Shown: positions 17,544 through 26,171 of the stretch, piece after piece
Layout of the letters: each line of letters opens with the position of its first letter
Position numbering within the stretch: position 1 is the first letter of the stretch
The notes under the pieces: model-generated
Told to the model about the DNA's origin: nothing
Database searches by the model: none
The model's input: only the letters and a program-made list of their open reading frames with translations
Position numbers and translations under genes: made by a program
Origin: Methanolobus sp.
GTDB taxonomy: Archaea > Halobacteriota > Methanosarcinia > Methanosarcinales > Methanosarcinaceae
Assembly (NCBI RefSeq): GCF_016278385.1
Contig: NZ_JADQBY010000014.1
Location: 1 to 64,000, forward strand
Length of the DNA stretch: 64,000 bases
Reading direction: 5' to 3'

Positions 17544-18464
17544 ATGGATAATCTGGATACTACAGCACAGAAGATAAGGACGATGGAGATCAGGGGCGCA
17601 GGAAGGATTGCAGTTGCAGCATCAGCCGCACTAAGGGATTATGCAATATCATTAAAATCCCTGTCCTTAATTGAGTTCAACGCTAAGTTCGAAGAGGCTG
17701 CACAAACGCTTGTTGACACAAGACCAACTGCCGTGTCTCTACCCAATGCTGTTGCTCTTACAAAGAAACACAATGCTACAAATGTCTATGACGCCATTGA
17801 TGAAATTTCAGAAAATGCAGAGAAATTCATCACAAATGCAGGAGAAGCACTGGGGAAGATTGGCAAGATAGGTGCGCAGCGTATTCACGATGGCGATGTC
17901 ATCATGACCCACTGCAATTCCCACGCAGCACTTTCTATTATCAAAACAGCCTTTGACCAGGGAAAGAATATCTCCGTTATTGCCACGGAATCCAGACCAA
18001 GAAGGCAGGGTTTGATTACCATCAGGGAATTGAACGACTATGGTATTCCTACAACTCTTATTGTAGATTCTGCTGTGAGGCTCACCATGAAAGAAGTTGA
18101 TCTTGTGGTAGTAGGCGCAGATTCCATATCTGTGAACGGTGCTCTCATAAATAAGATCGGCACTTCCCAGCTTGCAATGGCAGCACGGGAAGCCCGCAGA
18201 AATGTTATTGTTGCTGCAGAAACATACAAATTCAGCCCCCGCACTCTCCTTGGAGAGATGGTTGAGATAGAGGACCGTTCCAGTGATGAAGTAATAGATG
18301 CTGAGACTCTCAGGGAGCTTCCAAATGTCAAAGTCAAAAATCCTGCATTTGATGTAACTCCGGCAGAATACATCGACCTTATAATCACTGAAGTCGGAGC
18401 TTTCCCGCCAGCTATGGCTTTCACAGTAATAAAGGATTATCTGGGACTTGAGCTGGCAGTTTAA
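17544..18464 (+). CDS. Ribose 1,5-bisphosphate isomerase
   Basis: A 306-residue member of the eIF2B-alpha/MtnA superfamily that converts ribose 1,5-bisphosphate to ribulose 1,5-bisphosphate in the archaeal AMP pathway, feeding type III RuBisCO. The catalytic Cys and Asp are visible as C124 in MTHCNSH and D193 in VVVGADSIS. The N-terminal helical part carries the substrate-binding IRGAGRIAVAA segment (R17-G18-A19-G20). The RuBisCO and AMP phosphorylase partners are outside the window. The substrate specificity is assigned from family resemblance; the related eIF2B subunits and MtnA are the alternatives. Confidence 0.9.
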   Translation: MDNLDTTAQKIRTMEIRGAGRIAVAASAALRDYAISLKSLSLIEFNAKFEEAAQTLVDTRPTAVSLPNAVALTKKHNATNVYDAIDEISENAEKFITNAGEALGKIGKIGAQRIHDGDVIMTHCNSHAALSIIKTAFDQGKNISVIATESRPRRQGLITIRELNDYGIPTTLIVDSAVRLTMKEVDLVVVGADSISVNGALINKIGTSQLAMAAREARRNVIVAAETYKFSPRTLLGEMVEIEDRSSDEVIDAETLRELPNVKVKNPAFDVTPAEYIDLIITEVGAFPPAMAFTVIKDYLGLELAV

Positions 18465-18527
18465 GCTGAAGGTTTACGAATAGAAAAGAAAAGGAGTGAA
18501 GGTATTCGAAAACCCCGCGAATATCAG

Positions 18528-18929
18528 CTACTTTCGGCTTTTGAGAAGGAACCGAAGTAGGTCTGAACTCATATGCAGTTCTCTGCTCATCTTTGCTATA
18601 ATTTCATCATCCGAAAGGCTATCTGCACGATACTGGTCTATGCGGTCATAAATGCTTTGTGAGACCTCTGAATACTCATTGATGTCTTTTCTGTGTCCCC
18701 ATACATCACCTTCAAGAAGGGCTATACCTTTCATTTCCATGAACATCCTTGTAGAAGTGGAGATGCTTTTCATGTAAGATGGAGGGATGTGGAGGGCTTT
18801 CACATTAGGGGATTTTGTTACAAGGGATAAGATATCTGTATTCGATGGTCTGAATGCAAGATGAATCATTTCCTCTTTATCACTGAGGCTATCAATCTCA
18901 TCTTTTGAACTTACAACTCTTATTTTCAT
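18528..18929 (-). CDS. DUF1699 family protein
   Basis: A 133-residue protein of the DUF1699 family, which I know mainly from Methanosarcinales. Typical features are the N-terminal MKIRVVSSKDEID strand, HLAFRPSNTDI, the IPPSY turn, LLEGDVWGHRKDINEY and a C-terminal helical segment. Function is unknown. The frame is open upstream to 19010, but the ATG at 18929 has GGTGAG at good spacing and gives the family N-terminus. Its presence supports the Methanosarcinaceae assignment. Confidence 0.88.
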   Translation of the reverse strand: MKIRVVSSKDEIDSLSDKEEMIHLAFRPSNTDILSLVTKSPNVKALHIPPSYMKSISTSTRMFMEMKGIALLEGDVWGHRKDINEYSEVSQSIYDRIDQYRADSLSDDEIIAKMSRELHMSSDLLRFLLKSRK

Positions 18930-19144
18930 GTTTCTCACCAATATTTTGAATATTATAGTATTGTTTTGTCGAGATGTACTCAAATTATTTAAGAATAACT
19001 GTATATACAATAGTTATGTACCATTTGCGCCAATATTCTTGGTATGACAGTTATGTATGATTATTCAGCATCGTTAAAAAAGTATATATTATGAAATTCC
19101 TCTGTTTTTCATAATTTTTAGGAATTTGAGCAAATCCCTGAGCA

Positions 19145-19435
19145 TCAATCTTTCCAGTTCCACCATTTTAGCAGATGCGGATCATGTTCATCGTTAGATG
19201 CAAAATAGACTGCACATCTGAACACATATAACATGCATCTGTCCACATGCATGCCCTGGAAGTCACATAATTGTTGATAGAGTTCTTCAGGGTCTCTGTC
19301 CTTTAGGTCTCCAACATTACGGATACCAAGGTTCCAGAAGTCTTCTGCAATCATTTTTCCCACTCCGGGGATTTGCATAAGTTCCTTTGTCACTGTTTTA
19401 TAATTTGCAAACGTTGAAGACATTTCATCTCTCAT
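19145..19435 (-). CDS. Cdd1-like helix-hairpin-helix protein
   Basis: A 96-residue protein resembling the pathogenicity-locus Cdd1 family. A helix-hairpin-helix (MQIPGVGKMIAEDFWNLGI) is followed by DPEELYQQLCDFQG and the conserved C-terminal segment with Cys, Arg-Cys-Ala-Val-Tyr-Phe and a Trp-rich end. HhH motifs usually bind nucleic acid non-specifically; the family role is unknown. The ATG at 19435 overlaps the stop of the SagB-like gene (ATGA), so the two are translationally coupled. Confidence 0.82.
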   Translation of the reverse strand: MRDEMSSTFANYKTVTKELMQIPGVGKMIAEDFWNLGIRNVGDLKDRDPEELYQQLCDFQGMHVDRCMLYVFRCAVYFASNDEHDPHLLKWWNWKD

Positions 19436-20166
19436 TTTTTACCTACCGTTGCAACATATATGACAAACTCATTTTCCCCATCAACCCCAATTGCAGGATT
19501 TATTTCCTCATCAAGAAATGCTGCAATGGCACACACTCCGCAACCCACCGCCTCCCCATTCAGGTAGAGATTCTGGCATGCGTGTCCTGCGTCCAGATGC
19601 AGATACCTGTAGCCTCTCTGCCCGTATCTCCATTCCATCCGGTAGGGCACTGCTGTCCAGATGAATGTCGCAGCACTGGTTTTTACAAATGCCTGGTCAA
19701 GACATCCATGTTTAATTTTATCTGCGATGTCCTTTTCCATATCTATCTCTACAAGTTTGTGCTCAATGGGAAGGAACCTGTACAGGCCTTTTTCGAGTTC
19801 TTTCACATTGTTTGCAAGTATATATGTCTCAAGTGCGTGCCTGGCTCCTGCCGAGGGTACTGTCCTGAAAGTAACAACATTCCTGACAACCTCTTTTACT
19901 CCCTGTGTGCACCAGAGCAGGTATGAGAGTTCTTCAATAGAAAGCGGCTCTGAACTATAGTTCCTGATGCTCGTTCTCTTCTCGATAGCCTGCCTCAGGT
20001 CAATATCCTTTACCTGTATATCCTTTGGTAAAGGTAGGTCTATTATATTTCCGGTATCTTTATCCCCCAGTTCCAGAGCTGGCTGTGGATAACCCATTGA
20101 CTGGTCTGATATGTCAAGATACCTGTACTGTGTCTTTTCCATGAACTCTTTACCTGTTCCACTCAT
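19432..20166 (-). CDS. SagB/ThcOx-type nitroreductase family oxidoreductase
   Basis: A 244-residue FMN-dependent nitroreductase-fold protein of the SagB/ThcOx group. The N-terminal KRTSIRNYSSEPLS binds FMN phosphate. PSAGARHALETY, LDAGHACQNLYLNGEAVG and the C-terminal YVATVGKK are typical. SagB proteins dehydrogenate azolines in peptide maturation clusters, but no YcaO cyclodehydratase or precursor peptide is near, so this is a stand-alone member of unknown substrate. AGGG precedes the ATG at 20166. It is coupled to the downstream Cdd1-like gene. Confidence 0.9.
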   Translation of the reverse strand: MSGTGKEFMEKTQYRYLDISDQSMGYPQPALELGDKDTGNIIDLPLPKDIQVKDIDLRQAIEKRTSIRNYSSEPLSIEELSYLLWCTQGVKEVVRNVVTFRTVPSAGARHALETYILANNVKELEKGLYRFLPIEHKLVEIDMEKDIADKIKHGCLDQAFVKTSAATFIWTAVPYRMEWRYGQRGYRYLHLDAGHACQNLYLNGEAVGCGVCAIAAFLDEEINPAIGVDGENEFVIYVATVGKK

Positions 20167-20201
20167 GATGATAACCCTGCTATTTCCTTAAAAGAGAATC
20201 T

Positions 20202-20852
20202 TCATTTGTTCTTTATACTTCTTGTCCCTACAACAACAAAAGAACCTCTTGAGAAACCTTCCTCCGGTATTTCCATAACTTTGATCTCAGACAGGGGTTT
20301 GAATATGGTTTGCCTGATAACAGGTTCATAGAAGCCATATTCTTCAAGTCTGTTTATGAGTTCCTTGGCCGAATGAAAAGTGGCATTCCCATAAAAATGA
20401 CTCTCTTGTGCTTTCTTCTGATATTCTTTCCCAAGAGGACTATTACGTTCAATGAATGCGATAATAAGTTTTCCTCCTGACACAAGTACGCGAGATATTT
20501 CCAAGAGCGTCCTTTCCACATCTACAAAACAAATTGATGTGACCATCAGTATAAGTTCGAAAGATGAACTTTTCAGGGGTAAATCCTCTGCAATTCCTTT
20601 TATTACCCCAACACCATGTTTTTCCGCAATTTCCAGCATCTTTCTCGAAGGATCAAGCCCATAACTTATACCCAGGGCAGATGCGAACCTGCCTGTACCC
20701 ACTCCTATCTCAAGGCTTTTTTCGGGCATCTCCGGAGGAATCAGCTCTTTCATGGCTTCCAGTTCTGATTCGTAGACGGCAAGGTGTTTCTCATACCAGC
20801 TGTCATATTTTTGTGCATAGATCTCGAAGAGGCTTTCTTTCATAGACAACAC
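20202..20852 (-). CDS. Class I SAM-dependent methyltransferase
   Basis: A 216-residue methyltransferase with motif I EIGVGTGRFASALG, the acidic GLDPSRKML loop and motif FELILMVTSICFVD. The substrate is not evident; it resembles UbiE/Methyltransf_11 enzymes acting on small molecules. GTG at 20852 has GGA about 7 nt upstream, while the ATG at 20843 is further away, so the start is uncertain. It lies 35 bases upstream of the SagB-like gene on the same strand and may be co-transcribed. Confidence 0.88.
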   Translation of the reverse strand: MLSMKESLFEIYAQKYDSWYEKHLAVYESELEAMKELIPPEMPEKSLEIGVGTGRFASALGISYGLDPSRKMLEIAEKHGVGVIKGIAEDLPLKSSSFELILMVTSICFVDVERTLLEISRVLVSGGKLIIAFIERNSPLGKEYQKKAQESHFYGNATFHSAKELINRLEEYGFYEPVIRQTIFKPLSEIKVMEIPEEGFSRGSFVVVGTRSIKNK

Positions 20853-20892
20853 TATTTTTTCCTTTGTAAGTTATTTGAGTTAATTTGACAGA

Positions 20893-20904
20893 ATAAAATA
20901 TAAA
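20893..20904 (+). promoter_or_regulatory. TATA box of tag
   Basis: The run ataaaatataaa is about 25 nt upstream of the tag ATG at 20929 and lacks a following ribosome binding site. This is the leaderless archaeal arrangement. Confidence 0.5.
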
Positions 20905-20928
20905 GCGTTTGTAAGCTCTCTTTCAAAT

Positions 20929-21504
20929 ATGAATACCCGATGCCAATGGGCTGAAATGAACGAACTTGAAATTGAGTATCATGACACCGAGTGGGGTGTA
21001 CCTGAGCATGATGACCAAAAGCTGTTCGAGTTCCTGATACTTGAAGGGGCACAGGCAGGGCTTAGCTGGGACACGATCCTTAAAAGAAGGGAGAACTACA
21101 GGAAAGCCTTTGATGATTTTGATTACAATGTAGTTGCCAGCTATGGCGAAGAGAAAATAGAGAAACTCTTACAGGACAGCGGCATCATAAGGAACAAATT
21201 GAAGGTGCGTTCCGCAGTGAGCAATGCAAAGGCGTTCATTGAGATAAGGGATGATTTTGGCTCATTCGACAATTACCTTCGGGGATTTTTGGTAGATGGA
21301 AAAACAATTCAGAATTCATGGAAATCAATGGACGAGCTACCTGCAAAAACGGAGTTGTCTGAAAAGATAAGCAAGGACATGAAGAAAAGAGGCTTCAATT
21401 TCGTGGGCGCCACGATAATCTATGCCTTCATGCAGGCTGTGGGAATGGTCAATGACCATGTGACCGGATGTTTCAGGCATGAAGAATGCAGAAAACGTCA
21501 TTGA
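20929..21504 (+). CDS. tag: DNA-3-methyladenine glycosylase I
   Basis: Base-excision repair enzyme removing 3-methyladenine, 191 residues. Diagnostic Tag features are the N-terminal C-x-W, YHDTEWGVPEHDD, FLILEGAQAGLSW and the C-terminal zinc ligands in DHVTGCFRHEEC together with the N-terminal Cys. The length equals that of bacterial Tag. It is divergent from the methyltransferase gene. Confidence 0.95.
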   Translation: MNTRCQWAEMNELEIEYHDTEWGVPEHDDQKLFEFLILEGAQAGLSWDTILKRRENYRKAFDDFDYNVVASYGEEKIEKLLQDSGIIRNKLKVRSAVSNAKAFIEIRDDFGSFDNYLRGFLVDGKTIQNSWKSMDELPAKTELSEKISKDMKKRGFNFVGATIIYAFMQAVGMVNDHVTGCFRHEECRKRH

Positions 21505-21524
21505 AATGACATAGGAGTCTGGAT

Positions 21525-22190
21525 TCAATCAGCCATCAGTCCATCCTTTAATGTAATGACCCTGTCAACATAATCCAAGTGCCACTGCTCATGAGTGACC
21601 ATTACTATGGTCTGCTGTTTTTCTTTATTGAACCTGCCGAACAGTTCCAGGATCTGTCTGGAGGCTTCACTGTCAAGATTGGCGCAGGGTTCATCGGCAA
21701 AGAGTATCTTTGGTTCATGCACCAGTGCCCTGGCGATAGAGACTCTCTGTTGCTGTCCTCCGCTCATTTAAGAAGGCAGGTGATGCATCCTGTCAGCAAG
21801 TCCTACAGCTTCAAGTATACCAGTCGCTTTTTCCATAACATCATCCTGTTTTAGTCCCTGCATCATCAAAGGGAGGTACACATTCTCAAGACCTGTCAGG
21901 GTTGGGATAAGGGCGTAATCCTGGAAAACATAACCGAGGTTATTAAGCCGGAATCTTATTTTCTGTTTATCGGTAAGTTCTGATACATTGGTTGAGTCAA
22001 TAAAAACCTCTCCTGTGGTGGGGGTATCCAACAGTCCAAGCTGGTTGAGCAGGGTGGTTTTTCCACTGCCGCTTGAGCCGACTATAGCAACGAACTCTCC
22101 TTTGCCTATATTGAGGCTGATACCCTTCAGGGCTTTCACTTCCACCTTGCCCATGAGAAAGGTTCTTCTGACATCCTTTGCCTCTATCAT
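21525..22190 (-). pseudogene. ABC exporter ATPase (LolD/MacB type) broken by an in-frame stop
   Basis: The frame encodes a complete ATPase of about 220 residues apart from one TAA at 21768-21770. Before the stop are Walker A GSSGSGKTTLLNQL and the Q-loop FQDYAL, and the product would end at HHLPS. Immediately after the stop, in the same frame, come the ABC signature SGGQQQRVS, Walker B ILFADEP and the His-switch VTHEQW. Relatives usually have Glu at the stop position, so a single G-to-T change (GAA to TAA) explains it. The stop is TAA, not the TAG used for pyrrolysine. Its ATG overlaps the permease remnant stop (TGATG). Confidence 0.88.
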
Positions 22191-22477
22191 CAGTTGGCAC
22201 CCCATATAAGATCAAGCAGGCTTCTTTTTGTCATTCTGTAGGCTGGGATCAAAGATCCAATGATCGCTGCCATGAACAGCATCATTGCACGGACAATAGC
22301 TTCAGAATTACTGAGGTCCAGGCTAACCTTGCCAATTGGTGCGCTGATAGGGTGTGATTGTGTATAAGGTGTGAAAACGAACTGCATCAGGCTATATCCA
22401 ATTACCATTGCCACAAAAGCGTAAAACATCGCCTGAAACACAAAGGATTGAATGTGGATTAAATGATGTGAAATAGT
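22190..22477 (-). pseudogene. FtsX-like ABC permease, C-terminal remnant
   Basis: Only the last roughly 95 codons of a MacB/FtsX-type permease remain. They contain two hydrophobic segments, FYAFVAMVIGYSLMQFVF and AIVRAMMLFMAAIIGSLIPA, and the conserved end in PAYRMTKRSLLDLIWG. The frame stays open upstream of the GTG at 22441 to a TGA at 22478-22480, right next to the sppA stop. The N-terminal helix, periplasmic domain and start are therefore lost, apparently by a deletion ending at the sppA 3' end. With the nonsense codon in the ATPase, the whole exporter is decaying. Confidence 0.82.
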
Positions 22478-22482
22478 TCACA

Positions 22483-23733
22483 TCAGATTATCTGGCCGTA
22501 GGGGCTTTCTTCGTAGTAGCGAAGGAATTCTTCTGCAGATACCGTTGCTTCTGCCTCCGATCCAAAGAGGAGGCTTGAAAGGGATGGTTTGTTCATGTAA
22601 ACAATAGTTGGTTCTCCTTCTATTTCACCCATTTCTGCTGCCATGTCAATTGCATCGTAGAGGTTGCCGAATTCATCTACAAGACCGAGTTCTTTTGCTT
22701 CCCTTCCGGTGTATATCCTTCCATCTGCAAGGCTTTTTACTTCACTGACACTCATTTCCCTGCCTTCTGCAACATCTCTCACAAAGTTCCCAAAAACTTC
22801 CGCAACAACTTTATTGGCATATTCTTTTTCATCATCGGAAAGTCCTCTCCACGCACCGCCCATGTCCTTGAATTCCCCGGATTTTACTATATAGTAGTCA
22901 ATTCCCTCATTCTCATAGTAGCCAGAAAGATTCTGGAACGTCCATATGGTCCCTATGCTTCCGGTCATTGTTGAAGGGTTGGCGACTATAAGATCTGCAG
23001 GAGATGACAGGTGATAGGCTGCACTTGCTGCCACGTCTCCCATGGAAATTATTACCGGTACTCCACTGTCACTTGCTTTCTTTACCTCACTATAGATCTC
23101 TTCTCCGGCAGTTGAAGACCCTCCTCCGCTATTCACTCGCAGGACAATGGCTTTTACATCTTCATCCCTGAGGGCTTTTCTGATGTTATCTGATACTTCT
23201 TCAGAACTTACATAACCAAGTCCGCCAGGAATACTGCTGGTGATAAGAGTTCCCTGGACATAGATCACAGCTACTTTGTTATTTGAAGAATAAATATCCC
23301 CATTAAAGCTCCCGTAAATGACTGCGAAGGTTGCGCCTATAATGAACAGGAGAACTGCAACAATGCCAATGTATTGCCATTTACGGCTTTTCTTTTTAAT
23401 AACAGGAGGTTCACGGCGCGGTTCATTATAACCTGCCATTGCTTCCTTTTTTGGTTCTGTTATCGTTTTGTCGTTAGAAGTTTCAGGAGTGGTATTTACA
23501 GTTTCATCATTCGTAGTGTCGTTTATTGTCTCCCGTTTGGCCGGACTTTCAAAGGAAGAGTTTTCTTCAGGTTTGTTTTTAGCAGAAGCTATATCATCAG
23601 GTGCTTTTGTTTCTATGTTGTCAAATTCGACGCTGGTCTGGATTTCGTCGTTTTCGTTTTCATCATAGCTATATGGGTAAAGATGATAATCAATATCATC
23701 CTCTTGTTTTTGATTTGAATTATCTCCGTTCAT
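22483..23733 (-). CDS. sppA: Signal peptide peptidase SppA-type membrane protease (S49)
   Basis: A 416-residue membrane-anchored serine protease that degrades cleaved signal peptides or membrane proteins. A single transmembrane helix lies at about 121-141. The S49 domain follows, with the catalytic Ser237 in GDVAASAAY and the Lys289 in SGEFKDMG, plus LRVNSGGGS at about 198-206. Unusually, about 115 residues precede the helix: a low-complexity tail rich in Asp, Glu, Asn and Thr, ending in a basic stretch (KKKSRKW). The topology would put that acidic tail in the cytoplasm. Confidence 0.92.
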   Translation of the reverse strand: MNGDNSNQKQEDDIDYHLYPYSYDENENDEIQTSVEFDNIETKAPDDIASAKNKPEENSSFESPAKRETINDTTNDETVNTTPETSNDKTITEPKKEAMAGYNEPRREPPVIKKKSRKWQYIGIVAVLLFIIGATFAVIYGSFNGDIYSSNNKVAVIYVQGTLITSSIPGGLGYVSSEEVSDNIRKALRDEDVKAIVLRVNSGGGSSTAGEEIYSEVKKASDSGVPVIISMGDVAASAAYHLSSPADLIVANPSTMTGSIGTIWTFQNLSGYYENEGIDYYIVKSGEFKDMGGAWRGLSDDEKEYANKVVAEVFGNFVRDVAEGREMSVSEVKSLADGRIYTGREAKELGLVDEFGNLYDAIDMAAEMGEIEGEPTIVYMNKPSLSSLLFGSEAEATVSAEEFLRYYEESPYGQII

Positions 23734-23816
23734 CTATAGAATCCATCCCGGATATAAAATGTATTTGAACATTCAAAAACTTTGCCTTATTGATCAGCAA
23801 GCTAAATACGAGCGAA

Positions 23817-23830
23817 ATATATTTTATAAT
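23817..23830 (+). promoter_or_regulatory. TATA box of metG
   Basis: The run aatatattttataa ends about 53 nt before the metG ATG, predicting a short leader of around 25-30 nt, in which GGAG precedes the ATG. Confidence 0.45.
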
Positions 23831-23882
23831 TGCACGCAATGCAACATCAGAGCTAATAATCAATTTTCCCTGGAGATAATAA

Positions 23883-25922
23883 ATGTCAAACATTCCTTCT
23901 GATAAAGCTGTGCTTGTAACATGCGGTCTTCCCTATGCTAACGGGAAAGCCCATGTAGGGCACCTTAGAACATATATCCCCGCAGATGTCTTTGTGAGGT
24001 CACTGAAGAAGAACTCACAGGAGACCACATTTGTTTGTGGATCAGATACTCATGGTACTCCGATCGTGGTAAATGCCGAGGAGCTTGGTATCACACCTAA
24101 AGAACTCATGCAGAAATATCATGTTCACTTCGATGAGGTGTTCAGGAAAATGGGCGTGAGGTTTGATGCTTACGGGACCACTGATGATGAGACAAACCAC
24201 AACCGTACACTTGAGATTGTTAATAAGCTGATAGAAAAAGGCTATGTCTATCCTAAAGTGATAGAGATCGCATATTGTTCTCAATGTGACCGTTTCCTTC
24301 CTGACAGGTATGTTGCAGGTACATGTCCTCACTGTGGTGAACAGGCACGTGGTGACGAATGTGATCAGGGATGTGGCAAACATCTGGAACCAGGTGAACT
24401 CAAGGAACCCACATGTACCATATGCAAGGGTTCTGCTGTATATAAGGAGCAGGAACACTTTTTCTTCAAGCTTTCTGAGTTCAAGGATTTCCTGATGGAG
24501 CACCTTGAGGGTCTTGGAGGCACACTTAACGCACGTAACTATGCAATGGGCTGGATAAAACAGGAGCTTACGGACTGGTGTATCACCAGGAACCTTGAAT
24601 GGGGCATAAAATTCCCTGGCCATGATGACCTTGTTGTTTATGTCTGGGTGGATGCACCTATCGGGTACATGTCTTTCACTGAAGAGTGGGCAGAGGCAAC
24701 CGGCGGTGACTGGGAAAAGTTCTGGAAAGGTGACTGTCCGATCGTTCATTTCATTGGCGGGGATATTATCTATCACCACTGCATTTTCTGGCCTGCAATG
24801 CTCAAAGCCGCAGACTACAGCCAGGCATCTGCAGTTGTTGCATCGGGTATGCTGAAGATCGAGGACAAGACTTTCTCAAAGAGCCGTGGTTATGTTGTCT
24901 GGGTAGAAGAGGATTACCTTGACCATGGTTTCCATGCTGACCTTCTCAGATACTATCTAGTAAGCTATACCTCCCACACCAAAGAGGTCAATTTCTCATG
25001 GAAGATATTCCAGGATAAGATAAACACTGAGCTTGTAGGCGTATTCGGTAATTTCCTGTACAGAAACCTGCTTTTTGCTTTCAAGAACTTCGGTGAGATA
25101 CCTGAGGGGGAGATTGACATGGAGGTAGTGGAAAAGATCAATTCCACCATTGAAGAGGTCAAGAGAGCAAATTCTGAATATGAGTTCAAGAAAGCGGCTG
25201 ATACTGCAATGGCTCTTGCATCATACGGAAATTCATATTTCCAGTCAAATGAACCATGGAAGCTTATTAAAGAAGATAAGGATGCATGTGGAAAGGTTAT
25301 CAAGAACTGTATTCAGCTGGCTAAGGCACTTGTACTGCTGTTCGAACCAATGACTCCTGGTAGTATGGAGGTAGCCTGGAAACAGATCGGTATGGAATCC
25401 GATATCCACACAGCTACCTATGAAGAAGCAACTGTTCCTGTGATAAGCGGAACAAAACTGGCAAAGCCTGAGATCCTGTTCACCAAGCTTGAGGATGATA
25501 AGATCGATGAAATGGAAGCGATATCTTCAAAGCGTATAAAGGCAGCAATGGCAAAGGAAGCAGGAATCAAGGAAGTAGAAAAAGTGGAATTCAAAGACGA
25601 AATAGAATATGATGATTTTGCAAAGCTTGATATCAGGGTTGGAAAAATCATTTCTGCCGAGAAGATCAAGAAATCAAAGAAACTCCTGCGTCTTCAGGTA
25701 GATATCGGTGATGAGGAACCAAGGCAGGTAGTTGCAGGCCTTGCAGAACACTACAAGCCTGAAGAGATGATAGGTAAAACAGTGAACGTGCTTGTGAATC
25801 TCAAGCCTGTGAAGCTATGTGGTGTCGAATCCCAGGGAATGCTCCTTGCAGCAGATGCAGGAGAAAGAGTTTCCCTGCTGACAACAGACAAAGATATGGG
25901 ACCTGGTTCCTGTATAATGTAA
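23883..25922 (+). CDS. metG: Methionyl-tRNA synthetase with C-terminal tRNA-binding domain
   Basis: A 679-residue class I synthetase. The HIGH-type motif is HVGH in [11 protein letters not shown] near the N-terminus and the KMSKS motif is FSKSRG. Between them are zinc-binding Cys clusters (CSQC, CPHC, CDQGCG, CTIC). The C-terminal 100 residues form a Trbp111-like OB domain (KLDIRVGKI...GVESQGMLL), fused here, while many archaea encode it separately. The ATG at 23883 follows a GGAG ribosome binding site. A T8 run directly after the stop is a probable terminator. Confidence 0.96.
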   Translation: MSNIPSDKAVLVTCGLPYANGKAHVGHLRTYIPADVFVRSLKKNSQETTFVCGSDTHGTPIVVNAEELGITPKELMQKYHVHFDEVFRKMGVRFDAYGTTDDETNHNRTLEIVNKLIEKGYVYPKVIEIAYCSQCDRFLPDRYVAGTCPHCGEQARGDECDQGCGKHLEPGELKEPTCTICKGSAVYKEQEHFFFKLSEFKDFLMEHLEGLGGTLNARNYAMGWIKQELTDWCITRNLEWGIKFPGHDDLVVYVWVDAPIGYMSFTEEWAEATGGDWEKFWKGDCPIVHFIGGDIIYHHCIFWPAMLKAADYSQASAVVASGMLKIEDKTFSKSRGYVVWVEEDYLDHGFHADLLRYYLVSYTSHTKEVNFSWKIFQDKINTELVGVFGNFLYRNLLFAFKNFGEIPEGEIDMEVVEKINSTIEEVKRANSEYEFKKAADTAMALASYGNSYFQSNEPWKLIKEDKDACGKVIKNCIQLAKALVLLFEPMTPGSMEVAWKQIGMESDIHTATYEEATVPVISGTKLAKPEILFTKLEDDKIDEMEAISSKRIKAAMAKEAGIKEVEKVEFKDEIEYDDFAKLDIRVGKIISAEKIKKSKKLLRLQVDIGDEEPRQVVAGLAEHYKPEEMIGKTVNVLVNLKPVKLCGVESQGMLLAADAGERVSLLTTDKDMGPGSCIM

Positions 25923-25930
25923 TTTTTTTT
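25923..25930 (+). terminator. Probable oligo-T terminator after metG
   Basis: Eight consecutive T residues follow the metG stop codon within 2 nt. Archaeal RNA polymerase terminates at T-rich runs without needing a hairpin, and none is evident here. Confidence 0.5.
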
Positions 25931-26171
25931 CGCGATGCAGGTGCTGAGTTTGTAGTACTTGCATTACTTCATTTTTCATATTTAAGGTCGCTGAAGCTCA
26001 AGTATTCTATTTATGTAGACTGCCATGGTTTAAATAAAAAGAATAATATATGTTCATTAATAATACTATTATTGATGTACAAAAAACATTGGTATAGATA
26101 ACAAAAGTGAACATGAAGCCGTTTTCTTTGGTTCTCTTTCTTATCTGAAGTATCAGGTATGTGCGTGAAAT

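Noticed and set aside
19432-20166. A thiazole/oxazole peptide (RiPP) cluster around the SagB-like gene
   Set aside because: No YcaO, precursor peptide or peptidase lies beside it; neighbours are a Cdd1-like HhH gene and a methyltransferase gene.
21765-21772. Possible stop-codon readthrough (pyrrolysine) in the ABC ATPase
   Set aside because: The codon is TAA, whereas pyrrolysine is inserted at TAG, and the permease beside it is also truncated. A nonsense mutation is simpler.
24042-24779. 245-codon minus-strand open frame opposite metG
   Set aside because: It lies wholly inside metG in antisense, has no family resemblance and no promoter; a composition shadow.
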